Assembly (NCBI GenBank): GCA_009777135.1 | Contig: WRMM01000003.1 | Location: 1-21,179, forward strand | From: Candidatus Fibrimonadales bacterium | GTDB lineage: Bacteria; Fibrobacterota; Fibrobacteria; Fibrobacterales; Fibrobacteraceae | Direction: 5' to 3' | DNA: 21,179 bases | Part shown: positions 8,224-16,033 of the stretch, piece by piece | How positions within the stretch are numbered: the first letter of the stretch is position 1 | How the letters are laid out: every line of letters begins with the position of its first letter | Translations under genes and position numbers: made by a program | Notes under the pieces: model-generated | Seen by the model: the letters and a program-made list of their open reading frames with translations, nothing else | Database searches by the model: none | What the model was told of the DNA's origin: nothing

Positions 8224-9077
8224 TGAACAGAAAATTATCTCAAAAAATCGCTTTTTGGATTTTTCGCATTCTTGGCTGGGCCGTGGTAGGGATTCTTCTG
8301 TGGATACTCGGATTTATAGTTTACAATGGAATAGGCGTTATAAGCCTTGAATTTATTTTTGATTCGCCCAGAAACGGCATGTTGGAAGGCGGAATTTTCC
8401 CTGCTATTGTAGGCACTTTCTGTTTGATTATAGGGAGCATGATTGTTGCTTTTCCTCTTGGCGTGATGTCTGCTATTTACACCAACGAATATGTTAGAGA
8501 CGGGAAGATCTCCAGATTTATACGAATGATGACAAATAATCTGGGCAGCATTCCTTCTATAGTTTTTGGCTTGTTTGGAATGGCTCTTTTTGTGAGAGCA
8601 ATGAGCTGGGGCGATTCCATTATAGCGGGTTCTTTCACTTTGGGGCTTCTTGTGCTGCCTTTGGTAATTCGCACAACGGAAGAAGCGCTGAGAATGGTTC
8701 CAGACGCTTTGCGCACAGGGAGCTATGCCTTGGGAGCATCTAAATTGCAAACAATAAGATACGTGGTTTTGCCAACGGCTTTTCCCAATATTGTAACGGG
8801 ATTAATTCTTTCGGTAGGCAGAGTTTCTGGAGAAACAGCCCCTATTTTATTCACGGTAGCAGCATTCTTTTTGCCAAGATTGCCTTCCAGCGTTTTTGAC
8901 CAGGTTATGGCTCTTCCATACCATCTTTATGTTTTGTCAACCAGCGGTTCAAATTTGGAAGCACAGCGGCCAATGGCTTACGGAACTGCCTTGGTATTGA
9001 TAACTCTTGTTTTGATTATTAACTTCACAGCATCGCTAATACGCAAGTATTTCAGCAAAAAACACGGAGCGGTTTAA
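8223..9077 (+). CDS. pstA: Phosphate ABC transporter permease PstA
   Basis: This is the second permease of the Pst channel, partner of PstC. Its 284 residues are normal. There are six hydrophobic segments, beginning with FRILGWAVVGILLWILGFIV, and the family stretch NNLGSIPSIVFGLFGMALF. The cytoplasmic coupling loop ALRTGSYALGASKLQTIRYV is followed by LP and GRVSGETAPILFT. The ATG shares one base with the pstC stop (TAATG), which implies translational coupling, and pstB starts two bases after its stop. Confidence 0.96.
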   Translation: MNRKLSQKIAFWIFRILGWAVVGILLWILGFIVYNGIGVISLEFIFDSPRNGMLEGGIFPAIVGTFCLIIGSMIVAFPLGVMSAIYTNEYVRDGKISRFIRMMTNNLGSIPSIVFGLFGMALFVRAMSWGDSIIAGSFTLGLLVLPLVIRTTEEALRMVPDALRTGSYALGASKLQTIRYVVLPTAFPNIVTGLILSVGRVSGETAPILFTVAAFFLPRLPSSVFDQVMALPYHLYVLSTSGSNLEAQRPMAYGTALVLITLVLIINFTASLIRKYFSKKHGAV

Positions 9078-9078
9078 A

Positions 9079-9831
9079 ATGGATATCATAGAAGCAAAAA
9101 ACATTGATTTTTATTACAGCGATTTTCATGCTTTGAAAAACGTTTCTCTAGGCATTGCGAAAAACAGCGTAACTGCATTCATAGGACCTTCGGGTTGCGG
9201 CAAATCAACATTTCTGCGGCTTTTGAACCGCATGAATGATTTGATTCCAGATACAAAACTGGCTGGCAAATGCCTTGTTAATGGAGAAGACATATACGCA
9301 AAAGGCGTTGATGTGGACACATTGCGAAAAAAGATAGGCATGGTTTTTCAAAAACCCAATCCTTTTCCAAAAACCATTTTTGAAAACATTGCGTATGGAT
9401 TGCGCGTGAATAGAATGGGGAACAAGGAGTTTATACGCAACCGCGTTGAAGAGTCGCTCAAAGCCGCAGCTTTGTGGGATGAGGTAAAAGACAAAATGAA
9501 CCGCTCGGCTTATGATTTGTCTGGCGGGCAGCAGCAGAGACTTTGCATTGCGCGCGCTTTGGCGGTTAAACCCGATATTCTGCTGATGGATGAGCCTGCT
9601 TCTGCTCTTGACCCAATTTCAACGGCAAAAATCGAAGATTTGATTTTTGATTTGAAAACTCAATATACCATTGTAATAGTGACTCACAATATGCAGCAAG
9701 CAGCAAGAGTCAGCGATAGCACCGGATTTTTTATGCTGGGAGAACTGATTGAATTCAGCGACACAAAAAAGATGTTCTTGAACCCGGCAAAAGAGCAAAC
9801 TCAAAACTACATCACAGGGAGGTTTGGATAA
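9079..9831 (+). CDS. pstB: Phosphate ABC transporter ATP-binding protein PstB
   Basis: This is the ATPase that powers PstCA. The 250 residues are typical. The Walker A motif is GPSGCGKST (36-44, Lys42), the Q-loop region is GMVFQKPNPFPKTIFENIAYG (hallmark of PstB), the signature is LSGGQQQRL (147-155), and Walker B is ILLMDEP with Asp171/Glu172. The D-loop is SALDP and the switch histidine is His203 in IVTHNMQQAARVSD. It overlaps phoU by one base. Confidence 0.97.
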   Translation: MDIIEAKNIDFYYSDFHALKNVSLGIAKNSVTAFIGPSGCGKSTFLRLLNRMNDLIPDTKLAGKCLVNGEDIYAKGVDVDTLRKKIGMVFQKPNPFPKTIFENIAYGLRVNRMGNKEFIRNRVEESLKAAALWDEVKDKMNRSAYDLSGGQQQRLCIARALAVKPDILLMDEPASALDPISTAKIEDLIFDLKTQYTIVIVTHNMQQAARVSDSTGFFMLGELIEFSDTKKMFLNPAKEQTQNYITGRFG

Positions 9832-10547
9832 TGCCTAAGAACTCTGAAAAGGAATTAATTTCCCTCAAAGAAGAAATAAACAGCATGTGGAAGCTTGTGC
9901 TTTCGCAGGTGCAAAAGTGCAAACAGGCTTATTTAACGGGCAATGTTGTGCTTGCCCACGAGGTAGTTGTTCGCGAAAAGAGCGTTAACTCCTTTGAACT
10001 GAGCATAGATATAGGGAGCGAAAATTACATAGCGTTATTCACGCCGGTAGCTATGGATTTGCGATGGATAATTTCCATGATAAAAATAAGCGCAACGCTG
10101 GAACGCATTGCAGATTTTGCAGACGGAATTGCAAGGCATGTTATTGAAGACAATAGCGATCTGGTTCCGGAATCGGTGAAAGATGATTTGAAAATAGAAG
10201 CCATGTTTGATGCGGTAATCTCAATGCTTTCTGATAGCTATGTGGCTCTTGAAACCGAAAATACCAAAATTTCAGGAAAAATCCTGCAAAAAGATGATAT
10301 AGTTGATAAGCTTTATCAAGACGGCAGAAGATACCTTGCCGAATATATTCAAAAAGAACCTGCTAAAGGATCGTCTATTTTGAATACTTTTTTGACTTTG
10401 CGCAAAATTGAGCGCATTGGTGACCACTGCTGCAACATAGTAGAAGAAATAGTTTTCTATATTGATGCCAAGGTTTTGAAACATAGCAAGGCTAAGAACA
10501 AAATTTCAAGACTAGAAACAGAGAGTGAAGTTGGAACCCAGGAATAA
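9831..10547 (+). CDS. phoU: Phosphate signalling protein PhoU
   Basis: This all-helical cytoplasmic protein links Pst transport to the PhoR kinase and represses it when phosphate is plentiful. At 238 residues it has the expected length and the two symmetrical PhoU repeats with metal-binding E/D motifs: LRWIISMIKISATLERIAD in the first half and LRKIERIGDHCCNIVEEI in the second. A one-base overlap with pstB and an overlap of about 20 bases with the following regulator place it between transporter and two-component system, as in many pst operons. Confidence 0.94.
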   Translation: MPKNSEKELISLKEEINSMWKLVLSQVQKCKQAYLTGNVVLAHEVVVREKSVNSFELSIDIGSENYIALFTPVAMDLRWIISMIKISATLERIADFADGIARHVIEDNSDLVPESVKDDLKIEAMFDAVISMLSDSYVALETENTKISGKILQKDDIVDKLYQDGRRYLAEYIQKEPAKGSSILNTFLTLRKIERIGDHCCNIVEEIVFYIDAKVLKHSKAKNKISRLETESEVGTQE

Positions 10548-11229
10548 AAAAAAAGTCCTTATAGTTGATGATGAAAACGATATTTGCGAGATATTGTCTT
10601 TTAATCTAGCGAATGAAGGCTACGATGTTGCTACAGCCATTTCTGCGGAAGAGGCTTTGAAAAAACTTTCTTCTGCTTATGATTTAATTTTGCTGGATGT
10701 TATGATGGGAGGCATGTCGGGTTTTCGCATGGCAGAAAAGCTGCGCAAGGAAGGCTGCAACATTCCCATTATTTTTCTCACGGCAAAAGATACCGAAAAT
10801 GATATGCTCACAGGATTTTCCGTTGGCGCAGACGATTATATATCAAAGCCATTTTCTTTGAAAGAGGTTTCTGCGCGAGTTAGGGCTGTGCTGAAAAGAA
10901 CTATTGAGAAAGCAGCCGAGATTAAGGAAGATAAGTTGGTTATAGATGAATTGACTATTGATACCTTGGCAAAAGAAGCTAAAATAAACGAAACGGCATT
11001 GCCGCTCACTAAAACGGAGTTTGAAATACTGTTTCTGCTTGCATCCAATCCTTCAAGGGTATATTCGCGAAGGCAGATAATAGATATTATATGGCAAAAT
11101 ACGCCTTACATAACCGAGCGTACGGTTGATGTTCATATAACTCGCTTGAGAAAAAAACTTGGCAATAAATCATATTACATTTCTAACCGCACCGGCTTTG
11201 GATATAAATTCAATACTTCAGAGCCATGA
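10525..11229 (+). CDS. PhoB-like response regulator
   Basis: This is a two-component regulator of the OmpR/PhoB family. The receiver domain spans residues 9-125: acidic pair in IVDDEND, phospho-acceptor Asp58 in LILLDVMMGG, Thr in FLTAKD and Lys in YISKPFS. The C-terminal winged helix includes LTKTEFEILFLLASNPSRV, the recognition helix region ERTVDVHITRLRKKLG and the wing GFGYKF. No ATG is available, so the start is GTG 10525 or TTG 10531, both inside the end of phoU and neither with a convincing ribosome site. Its last bases overlap the start of the kinase gene by four. Operon position makes phosphate control very likely (phoB function), although sequence alone cannot exclude a PhoP-type name. 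Confidence 0.92.
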   Translation: MKLEPRNKKKVLIVDDENDICEILSFNLANEGYDVATAISAEEALKKLSSAYDLILLDVMMGGMSGFRMAEKLRKEGCNIPIIFLTAKDTENDMLTGFSVGADDYISKPFSLKEVSARVRAVLKRTIEKAAEIKEDKLVIDELTIDTLAKEAKINETALPLTKTEFEILFLLASNPSRVYSRRQIIDIIWQNTPYITERTVDVHITRLRKKLGNKSYYISNRTGFGYKFNTSEP

Positions 11230-12935
11230 CAAAAAAATTTCAACAAAAATTAATTTTCAGTTTTTTGCTGATATTTGCCGTTTCCACGCTTGGCATTGCA
11301 ATTTTTGAGCAGCATCGCGCACGTGAGCTTAAAAAATATGCTTTGGAAAAAAAACTGGAAACTTATGCGGAGCTTATAGCAAAGGATTTTTCTTCAATTG
11401 AATTATTGCCAGAAAATTTAAGAATAACCTTAATGGACAAAAGCGGCAATGTCCATTACGATAACGTTGTTGAGCATTTTGATTTGGAGAATCATTTGGA
11501 TAGACAAGAAATGAAAGCTACTTTAAAAGATGGCGTTTGTTCTTCCATAAGAGAATCTGCGTCAAATAAAAATCCGTATCTTTATTATGCAAAAAATTTT
11601 GACAATAAAATTGTGCGGGTGGCTTTGCCTTATGATGAGCATGTTAAGGTTTTGCTGAAAACAAACAACGAGTTTCTTTTCTTTGTTATATTTGTTTTTT
11701 TAATGGGGCTGGCGTTGATTTTATATGTGGGAAAATATTTTGGAAAAACAGTGAACAGGTTAAGGAATTTTTCTAAAATTCTTGAAATAGACGAAGTGGC
11801 TATCCCAAAATTCTCGGAAGATGAATTCGGCGAGATATGCGAAAATATTGCAGATTCCTTACGCAAAATCAAAAATGGAGAAAAACTTTTAAAAGAAAAT
11901 GAAAAACGTTTGGTCAAAGAAAAAGAAAAACTGCTGCTGCATGTTCAGGCTTCCGCTGAGGGAGTTTGCTTTTTTAATGCAGATAGAACCGTGGCTTTTT
12001 ACAACGGGCTTTTTTTGCAGTATTTCAATATTATTTCCAATGATTCTCTGACCATTGGCAAAGAAATATCGCTTGACGAGCATTTTTTCAATCCTATGAT
12101 TATGTTTTTAAATCAGTGCATAAATGAGGATTATTATGAAACGTGCGTGAGCAGGCAAGGCAGCGATTTTCAGCTTCGCATGAATGTGTTTGAAGACAGA
12201 AGTTTTGAAATGATTTTGATAGATGTGACCGCTAGGGAGAATACCAGGCGTTTAAAGCAAGAAATGACAGGGAACATAGCGCACGAATTGCGAACTCCGG
12301 TGACAAGCATTAGAGGATTTTTGGAAATTTTGCTGAATAATAATGTTAACGAAGAAAAAAAACAGGAATTTTTGCAGAGGGCTTTTTCTCAAACGCAGGT
12401 TTTGTCGGAATTGATTTCTGATATGAGTTTGCTTACAAAGATAGATGCAAAGGCGCAGTCTCTTGTATCGGAAAGGGTGAATATTTCTCAGGTGATTAAA
12501 AATGCGCATGAAGATACTTCTGTGGCTTTGCAGGAGAAAAACATAAGGTTTGCCAGCAATGTTCCCGAAAATGTTATAATTTCGGGCAATCAAAATTTGC
12601 TTTATTCAATTTTTCGCAATTTAATAGAAAACGTGATTCGCCATGCAGGAACGGATATTGATATTTTTGTAAAAATGTATGAAGTCAAGGCTGGCAAAGC
12701 GTATTTTATTTTTGGAGACAATGGGAACGGCATTGAAGAAGACCAGCATTTAAGCCGCTTGTTTGAACGTTTTTACCGAGTGCACGATGGCCGCACCCGC
12801 AATACAGGCGGTTCTGGCTTGGGGCTTTCCATAGTGAAAAATTCCGTGCTTTTCCATGAGGGCACTATTTCCGTGAGACGCGGCAAAGACGATAAGGGCT
12901 TGGAATTTTTATTTTCGCTGCGGTGCGTGAGGTAG
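11226..12935 (+). CDS. PhoR-like sensor histidine kinase
   Basis: This is the membrane partner of the upstream regulator. Helix 1 covers residues 9-27, an extracytoplasmic stretch of about 120 residues follows, and helix 2 is near 149-168 (FLFFVIFVFLMGLALILYVG). A HAMP-like linker with coiled coil comes next, then a PAS domain (about 235-340, starting LLLHVQASAEGVCFF). The HisKA box has His353 in NIAHELRTPVTSIRG. The ATPase domain has the N box NLIENVIRHAG (465-475), G1 GDNGNGI and G2 GGSGLGLSIV. The 569 residues exceed E. coli PhoR (about 430) mainly because of the extracytoplasmic domain, as in Gram-positive PhoR. An ATGA overlap couples it to the regulator. It is last in the operon, and the next gene has its own promoter. 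Confidence 0.93.
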   Translation: MTKKFQQKLIFSFLLIFAVSTLGIAIFEQHRARELKKYALEKKLETYAELIAKDFSSIELLPENLRITLMDKSGNVHYDNVVEHFDLENHLDRQEMKATLKDGVCSSIRESASNKNPYLYYAKNFDNKIVRVALPYDEHVKVLLKTNNEFLFFVIFVFLMGLALILYVGKYFGKTVNRLRNFSKILEIDEVAIPKFSEDEFGEICENIADSLRKIKNGEKLLKENEKRLVKEKEKLLLHVQASAEGVCFFNADRTVAFYNGLFLQYFNIISNDSLTIGKEISLDEHFFNPMIMFLNQCINEDYYETCVSRQGSDFQLRMNVFEDRSFEMILIDVTARENTRRLKQEMTGNIAHELRTPVTSIRGFLEILLNNNVNEEKKQEFLQRAFSQTQVLSELISDMSLLTKIDAKAQSLVSERVNISQVIKNAHEDTSVALQEKNIRFASNVPENVIISGNQNLLYSIFRNLIENVIRHAGTDIDIFVKMYEVKAGKAYFIFGDNGNGIEEDQHLSRLFERFYRVHDGRTRNTGGSGLGLSIVKNSVLFHEGTISVRRGKDDKGLEFLFSLRCVR

Positions 12936-12982
12936 ATTAACTCAAAAGCTTGGGGCTAAAAACAGAAAAAAACAGAAAAAAC

Positions 12983-13011
12983 TTGACGGCAGGGGATTTT
13001 TTTTCTATATT
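12983..13011 (+). promoter_or_regulatory. Sigma70-type promoter for yceD-rpmF-plsX-fabH
   Basis: TTGACG (12983-12988) and TATATT (13006-13011) are separated by exactly 17 bases. Each matches the consensus hexamers at five of six positions. The predicted transcription start is an A near 13018-13020, immediately before the TTG start codon at 13021. Confidence 0.75.
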
Positions 13012-13020
13012 TTACAAACA

Positions 13021-13422
13021 TTGCGAATACGCCTCGTTAATAACGTGCCTGAACAGACTTTTTCGCTTTTGGAGGGCGAAAAACCGACTTTGTTCAGGGA
13101 GCTGCGGTTGAAGGGTCCCTTGAACTGTAGTTTTGTTGTTTCCAGAGAAAAAGGCGGCTTTGCTGTTAAAGGAACAGTAAAGGGTTCGCAGGAATTTGCG
13201 TGCGCCAGAACTCTGGAGCTATTTGAGCGGCCTTTTGAAATAGAAGTGGACGCTCTGGTGCTTCAAGAACAAGGTTTAACGCAGCAAGAAGAGGATGACG
13301 GAAACGATGATTTTTTCAAAATCAAAGTGCCCGCCAACCAAAATGAAGTAGATTTGACCGAAACCGTGCGGCAACTGGTTATACTCCAAGAGCCTATAGC
13401 GCCGGCAAAGGAAGAGATTTAA
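13021..13422 (+). CDS. yceD: YceD/DUF177 family protein
   Basis: The YceD family is linked to 23S rRNA accumulation and is almost always found just upstream of rpmF, as here. The 133 residues show the family pattern: an N-terminal beta region (LRLKGPLNCSFVVSREKGGF), the segment VKGSQEFACARTLELFERPF with its Cys/Arg, an acidic stretch (QEEDDGNDDFF) and the C-terminal motif VDLTETVRQLVILQEPIAP. The zinc-type second cysteine pair of some relatives is missing. The only sensible start is TTG 13021, since later candidates would remove conserved N-terminal residues. There is no ribosome site, and the promoter ends about ten bases upstream, so the message is probably leaderless. Confidence 0.88.
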   Translation: MRIRLVNNVPEQTFSLLEGEKPTLFRELRLKGPLNCSFVVSREKGGFAVKGTVKGSQEFACARTLELFERPFEIEVDALVLQEQGLTQQEEDDGNDDFFKIKVPANQNEVDLTETVRQLVILQEPIAPAKEEI

Positions 13423-13433
13423 CAGGAGAACAA

Positions 13434-13622
13434 ATGGCTGTTCCTAAACGAAAAACCACCAATGCGCGCCGCGACAAACGCCGCAGCAGTTCCTATAGAC
13501 TGGAAGTTCCCGCTATGGCAAAATGCGAGCAATGCGGCGCTATCAAACGCCCCCACAGAATTTGTGAGGAGTGCGGTTACTATAACGGCATCAAACGCTT
13601 AAAGGTAGAAGAGGGTGCATAG
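13434..13622 (+). CDS. rpmF: 50S ribosomal protein L32
   Basis: A 62-residue ribosomal protein with the invariant N-terminus MAVPKRKTTNARRDKRRS and a zinc ribbon formed by Cys31, Cys34, Cys44 and Cys47 (CEQCG...ICEECG). It follows yceD by 11 bases with an ACAGGAGA site. Retention of all four cysteines marks the zinc-binding (C+) form. It overlaps plsX by eight bases. Confidence 0.97.
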   Translation: MAVPKRKTTNARRDKRRSSSYRLEVPAMAKCEQCGAIKRPHRICEECGYYNGIKRLKVEEGA

Positions 13623-14592
13623 CATTAAAATAGCTCTGGATGCGATGGGCGGGGACTTCGCTCCTGAGCAGATTGTTAAAGGCGCTGTTTTAGCCGCAAA
13701 CGACTCGGCGCGCGATTTTGATATTTTGCTGTGCGGCCCCGAAGCTGCAGTTAAGGAAAAATTGAAAAAGAACAATTATTCCGGCGACGCAATAACCGTT
13801 ATAGATGCTCCAGACCTTGTAGCTATGGATGAGGCTCCCACTCAGGTTTTGAAAACAAAACCCAAGTCTGGGCTTGTTACCTGCGTTGGTTTGCAAAAGC
13901 AGGGAATTGCGGCAGCAAGCATAAGCGCAGGAAACTCTGGCGCAATGATGGCCGCATGCCTTATGATTTTAGGCCGCGTGGCAAATATAGCAAGGCCAGC
14001 GATAGCCTGCGCAGTGCCAACAGCCAAACGCCAAGCAATTCTTTTGGACTGCGGAGCGAATGTGGACGAAAAAGCGCCCCATCTTGTTGACTTCGCTCTT
14101 TGCGGCTCTGTTTATGCAGAGGCTGTTATGGGCTACGAAAATCCAAAGGTCGGCTTGATAAATATGGGCGAAGAAGAAAAAAAGGGCACAGAAGTTTTGC
14201 AAGAGGCTCATCAGCTTCTAAAACAGGCTCCGCTCAACTTTATAGGCAATGTTGAAGGCAGGGATTTTATCAAGGGCCATGCGGATGTTGCGGTTGCGCC
14301 CGGCTATGCCGGCAATGTGATATTAAAACTCATGGAAGGTTTTTTCGAACTTGCGCATGATGTATTCGGCGAGGTAAAAACCGAAAAAGCCAAAGAATTT
14401 GACCGGCTATGGGATTACAGAAATCACGGCGGCGGCTTGCTTCTTGGCCTTAACGGCGTGGGCATAATAACCCATGGCAGAGCCGATTGCATTGCAATTC
14501 GCCATTCTCTGTTCACTGCCTGCAAATTTGCAAAAGCTGGCGTTCCTGCAAAAATCGCAGAAAAATTATCTGCAATAAAAGGGAATTCTTAA
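13615..14592 (+). CDS. plsX: Phosphate acyltransferase PlsX
   Basis: PlsX makes acyl-phosphate from acyl-ACP, the first step of phospholipid synthesis in the PlsX/PlsY route. The 325 residues are typical. Visible family motifs are ALDAMGGDFAPEQIVKGA at the N-terminus, SAGNSGAMMA, ILLDCGANVD, GLINMGEEEKKGTE and NVEGRDFIKGHADV. The start is GTG 13615, with AAAGG (13601-13605) at good spacing; the next ATG would cut into DAMGG. The eight-base overlap with rpmF and the following fabH give the conserved order yceD-rpmF-plsX-fabH. Confidence 0.95.
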   Translation: MHSIKIALDAMGGDFAPEQIVKGAVLAANDSARDFDILLCGPEAAVKEKLKKNNYSGDAITVIDAPDLVAMDEAPTQVLKTKPKSGLVTCVGLQKQGIAAASISAGNSGAMMAACLMILGRVANIARPAIACAVPTAKRQAILLDCGANVDEKAPHLVDFALCGSVYAEAVMGYENPKVGLINMGEEEKKGTEVLQEAHQLLKQAPLNFIGNVEGRDFIKGHADVAVAPGYAGNVILKLMEGFFELAHDVFGEVKTEKAKEFDRLWDYRNHGGGLLLGLNGVGIITHGRADCIAIRHSLFTACKFAKAGVPAKIAEKLSAIKGNS

Positions 14593-14602
14593 CAGCTCCA
14601 TT

Positions 14603-14609
14603 GAGGAAA
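14603..14609 (+). promoter_or_regulatory. Ribosome binding site deciding the fabH start
   Basis: GAGGAAA sits just upstream of ATG 14613, in the 20-base gap after plsX. The open frame extends a further 126 bases upstream into plsX, but those residues are unlike FabH and carry no site. Confidence 0.75.
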
Positions 14610-14612
14610 TGT

Positions 14613-15569
14613 ATGAACGCAATCATAAAATCCATCGGCGTATATTTACCGGAACTTATTGTAAGCAACGATGAGCTTGCAAAATCCAAAGGGCTTGACA
14701 CAAGCGATGAATGGATAAAGAGCCGCTCTGGTATTGCCGAGAGACGTATATTGCAAAACGATAATATTCTCACTGCCGATATTGGTTATTTTGCGGCAAA
14801 AAACGCAATTGAAAAAGCCGGCATTTCGCCAACTGAAATAGATGGAATTATTGCAGGCACAATGTCTCCCGATAAGCAGTTCCCTGCCATGGCCTGCTAC
14901 ATACAGGCAAAGCTTGGCTGCGGCAGAGCTTTTGCTTTTGATATTACCGCTGCTTGCGGTTTTATTCCTCCTGCTCTTAACACGGCGGCTCTTATGATTC
15001 GCTCTGGGCAGGCAAAAAACATATTGGTTATTGGCGCGGAAATTTGCTCCCGCATTCTGGATTGGAGCGACCGCGGATCCTGCGTTCTTTTTGGAGACGG
15101 AGCGGGCGCAATTCTGCTTTCTTCAAGCGAAGACAGCAATCGCGGTTTTGCAGGCGCGGCTCTTGCCGCCGATGGAAATTTAACCAACATACTTTATATG
15201 AACCCGCTTGGCGCAAAAGATTCTTTTTTGAGAATGGAAGGCACCGCTGTTTACAAACTTGCCGTTACCGAACTTGCAAACATAACTCAAAAAGCTTTGG
15301 AAAATGCGGGGCTTTCGCTCAATGACATAGACCTTTTTGTTCCGCATCAGGCAAATATTCGCATTATACAATCCGTTGGCAAAACCCTTGGCCTTTCAAC
15401 TGAAAAGGTTGTGGCAAATGTTGAAAAATACGGAAACACCTCTTCTGCCTCCATTCCAATTGCGCTTTACGAGGCAGAGCTGCAAGGTCGTTTGAAACCT
15501 GGCATGCTGCTTGCTATGCCAGCCATAGGCGGTGGCATGAATTGGGGTTGTGTTTTATTCAGATGGTAA
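14613..15569 (+). CDS. fabH: 3-oxoacyl-ACP synthase III (FabH)
   Basis: FabH condenses acetyl-CoA with malonyl-ACP to start fatty acid synthesis. From ATG 14613 it has 318 residues, the usual size, and begins IIKSIGVYLPE. The catalytic triad is Cys115 (in DITAACGF), His245 (in VPHQANIRI) and Asn275 (in KYGNTSSASIP). The dimer/loop motif DRGSCVLFGDGAGA is present, as is the C-terminal GGGMNWGCVLFRW. One oddity is that the residues after the nucleophile read CGFIPPAL, whereas the usual pattern is C-S/A-G-F with one more residue before GF. The 3' end overlaps the minus-strand gene that follows by 15 bases, tail to tail. Confidence 0.95.
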   Translation: MNAIIKSIGVYLPELIVSNDELAKSKGLDTSDEWIKSRSGIAERRILQNDNILTADIGYFAAKNAIEKAGISPTEIDGIIAGTMSPDKQFPAMACYIQAKLGCGRAFAFDITAACGFIPPALNTAALMIRSGQAKNILVIGAEICSRILDWSDRGSCVLFGDGAGAILLSSSEDSNRGFAGAALAADGNLTNILYMNPLGAKDSFLRMEGTAVYKLAVTELANITQKALENAGLSLNDIDLFVPHQANIRIIQSVGKTLGLSTEKVVANVEKYGNTSSASIPIALYEAELQGRLKPGMLLAMPAIGGGMNWGCVLFRW

Positions 15570-15935
15570 AAAGCTGCCGGTCTTTTTCTTTAGCATTCTG
15601 ACATAATTGCTTCTTTTGAAGTCGTTTCTGTGTTTTAGGCAAAAACGTGGATATATAAATTGTTTTGGAAACATTTTTACCGGAAAAGTGTTCTCGCATC
15701 CGTCTAGGCAGCATTTGAAATGAACTTCAACAGGTTCGCTGTAGCCATGTTTAAAAAACATATTGCGCGCCTCAAGGCTATCCAAAGCCTTTTTAGGCTT
15801 TTGCCGAGCCTTTATATCTCTGTGCAGCTCGCAATATTTGGCTATAGGATGCCCCCAAAACTCACGGCCGCAGCCTGGTTCTTGGCATTTTTTTAATTTC
15901 ACCCGCTTTTTCTTTTTATACTTCGGTAATTGCAT
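15555..15935 (-). CDS. Basic protein with duplicated CCCH zinc-finger-like motif, unknown function
   Basis: No family recognised. The 126 residues are very basic (KKKKRVKLKK near the start) and hold two similar putative metal sites: C17-x4-C22-x12-C35-x2-H38 (CQEPGC...YCELHR) and C75-x4-C80-x18-C99-x2-H102 (CCLDGC...FCLKHR). The internal duplication argues for a real protein and for zinc binding, with nucleic-acid binding plausible. The start ATG (15933-15935 on the complement) has no ribosome site. A TATATT -10 element lies seven bases upstream, so the message may be leaderless. It is divergent from the surface-protein operon across a 20-bp inverted repeat and converges on fabH with a 15-base overlap. 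It could be a small regulator of that region, which is inference. Confidence 0.78.
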   Translation of the reverse strand: MQLPKYKKKKRVKLKKCQEPGCGREFWGHPIAKYCELHRDIKARQKPKKALDSLEARNMFFKHGYSEPVEVHFKCCLDGCENTFPVKMFPKQFIYPRFCLKHRNDFKRSNYVRMLKKKTGSFLPSE

Positions 15936-15941
15936 GGAAGG

Positions 15942-15999
15942 TAATATAGTAAACGCTGATTACTCCCCAGCATTGACTTAATCAACGTTTACTATATTA
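15942..15999. promoter_or_regulatory. 20-bp inverted repeat in the divergent promoter region
   Basis: The left arm TAATATAGTAAACGCTGATT (15942-15961) and right arm AATCAACGTTTACTATATTA (15980-15999) are reverse complements at 19 of 20 positions, with an 18-base centre. Each arm contains an outward-pointing TATATT (-10-like): on the minus strand it faces the zinc-finger gene, and on the plus strand it faces the 1182-residue surface protein. TTGACT at 15973-15978 may be the plus -35. No T-run follows, so a terminator is unlikely. A shared operator or cruciform is the best reading. Confidence 0.7.
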
Positions 16000-16033
16000 A
16001 TCCTATAACGTAAAAACACAAGGAACTCATTTT

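Noticed and set aside
12936..12982. Terminator after the PhoR-like kinase gene
   Set aside because: The stretch has a duplicated AACAGAAAAA and poly-A, but no GC-rich hairpin followed by T residues.
14487..14612. N-terminal extension of FabH
   Set aside because: The frame is open upstream, but those residues overlap plsX, are cysteine-rich and unlike FabH, and a good ribosome site precedes ATG 14613.
15763..15981. 72-codon plus-strand open frame
   Set aside because: It lies antisense to the duplicated zinc-finger gene and runs into the inverted repeat, with no ribosome site or recognisable protein features.
15942..15999. Rho-independent terminator
   Set aside because: The stem is AT-rich, the loop is 18 bases and no T-run follows. 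It lies between two divergent gene starts, where a terminator would not be expected.
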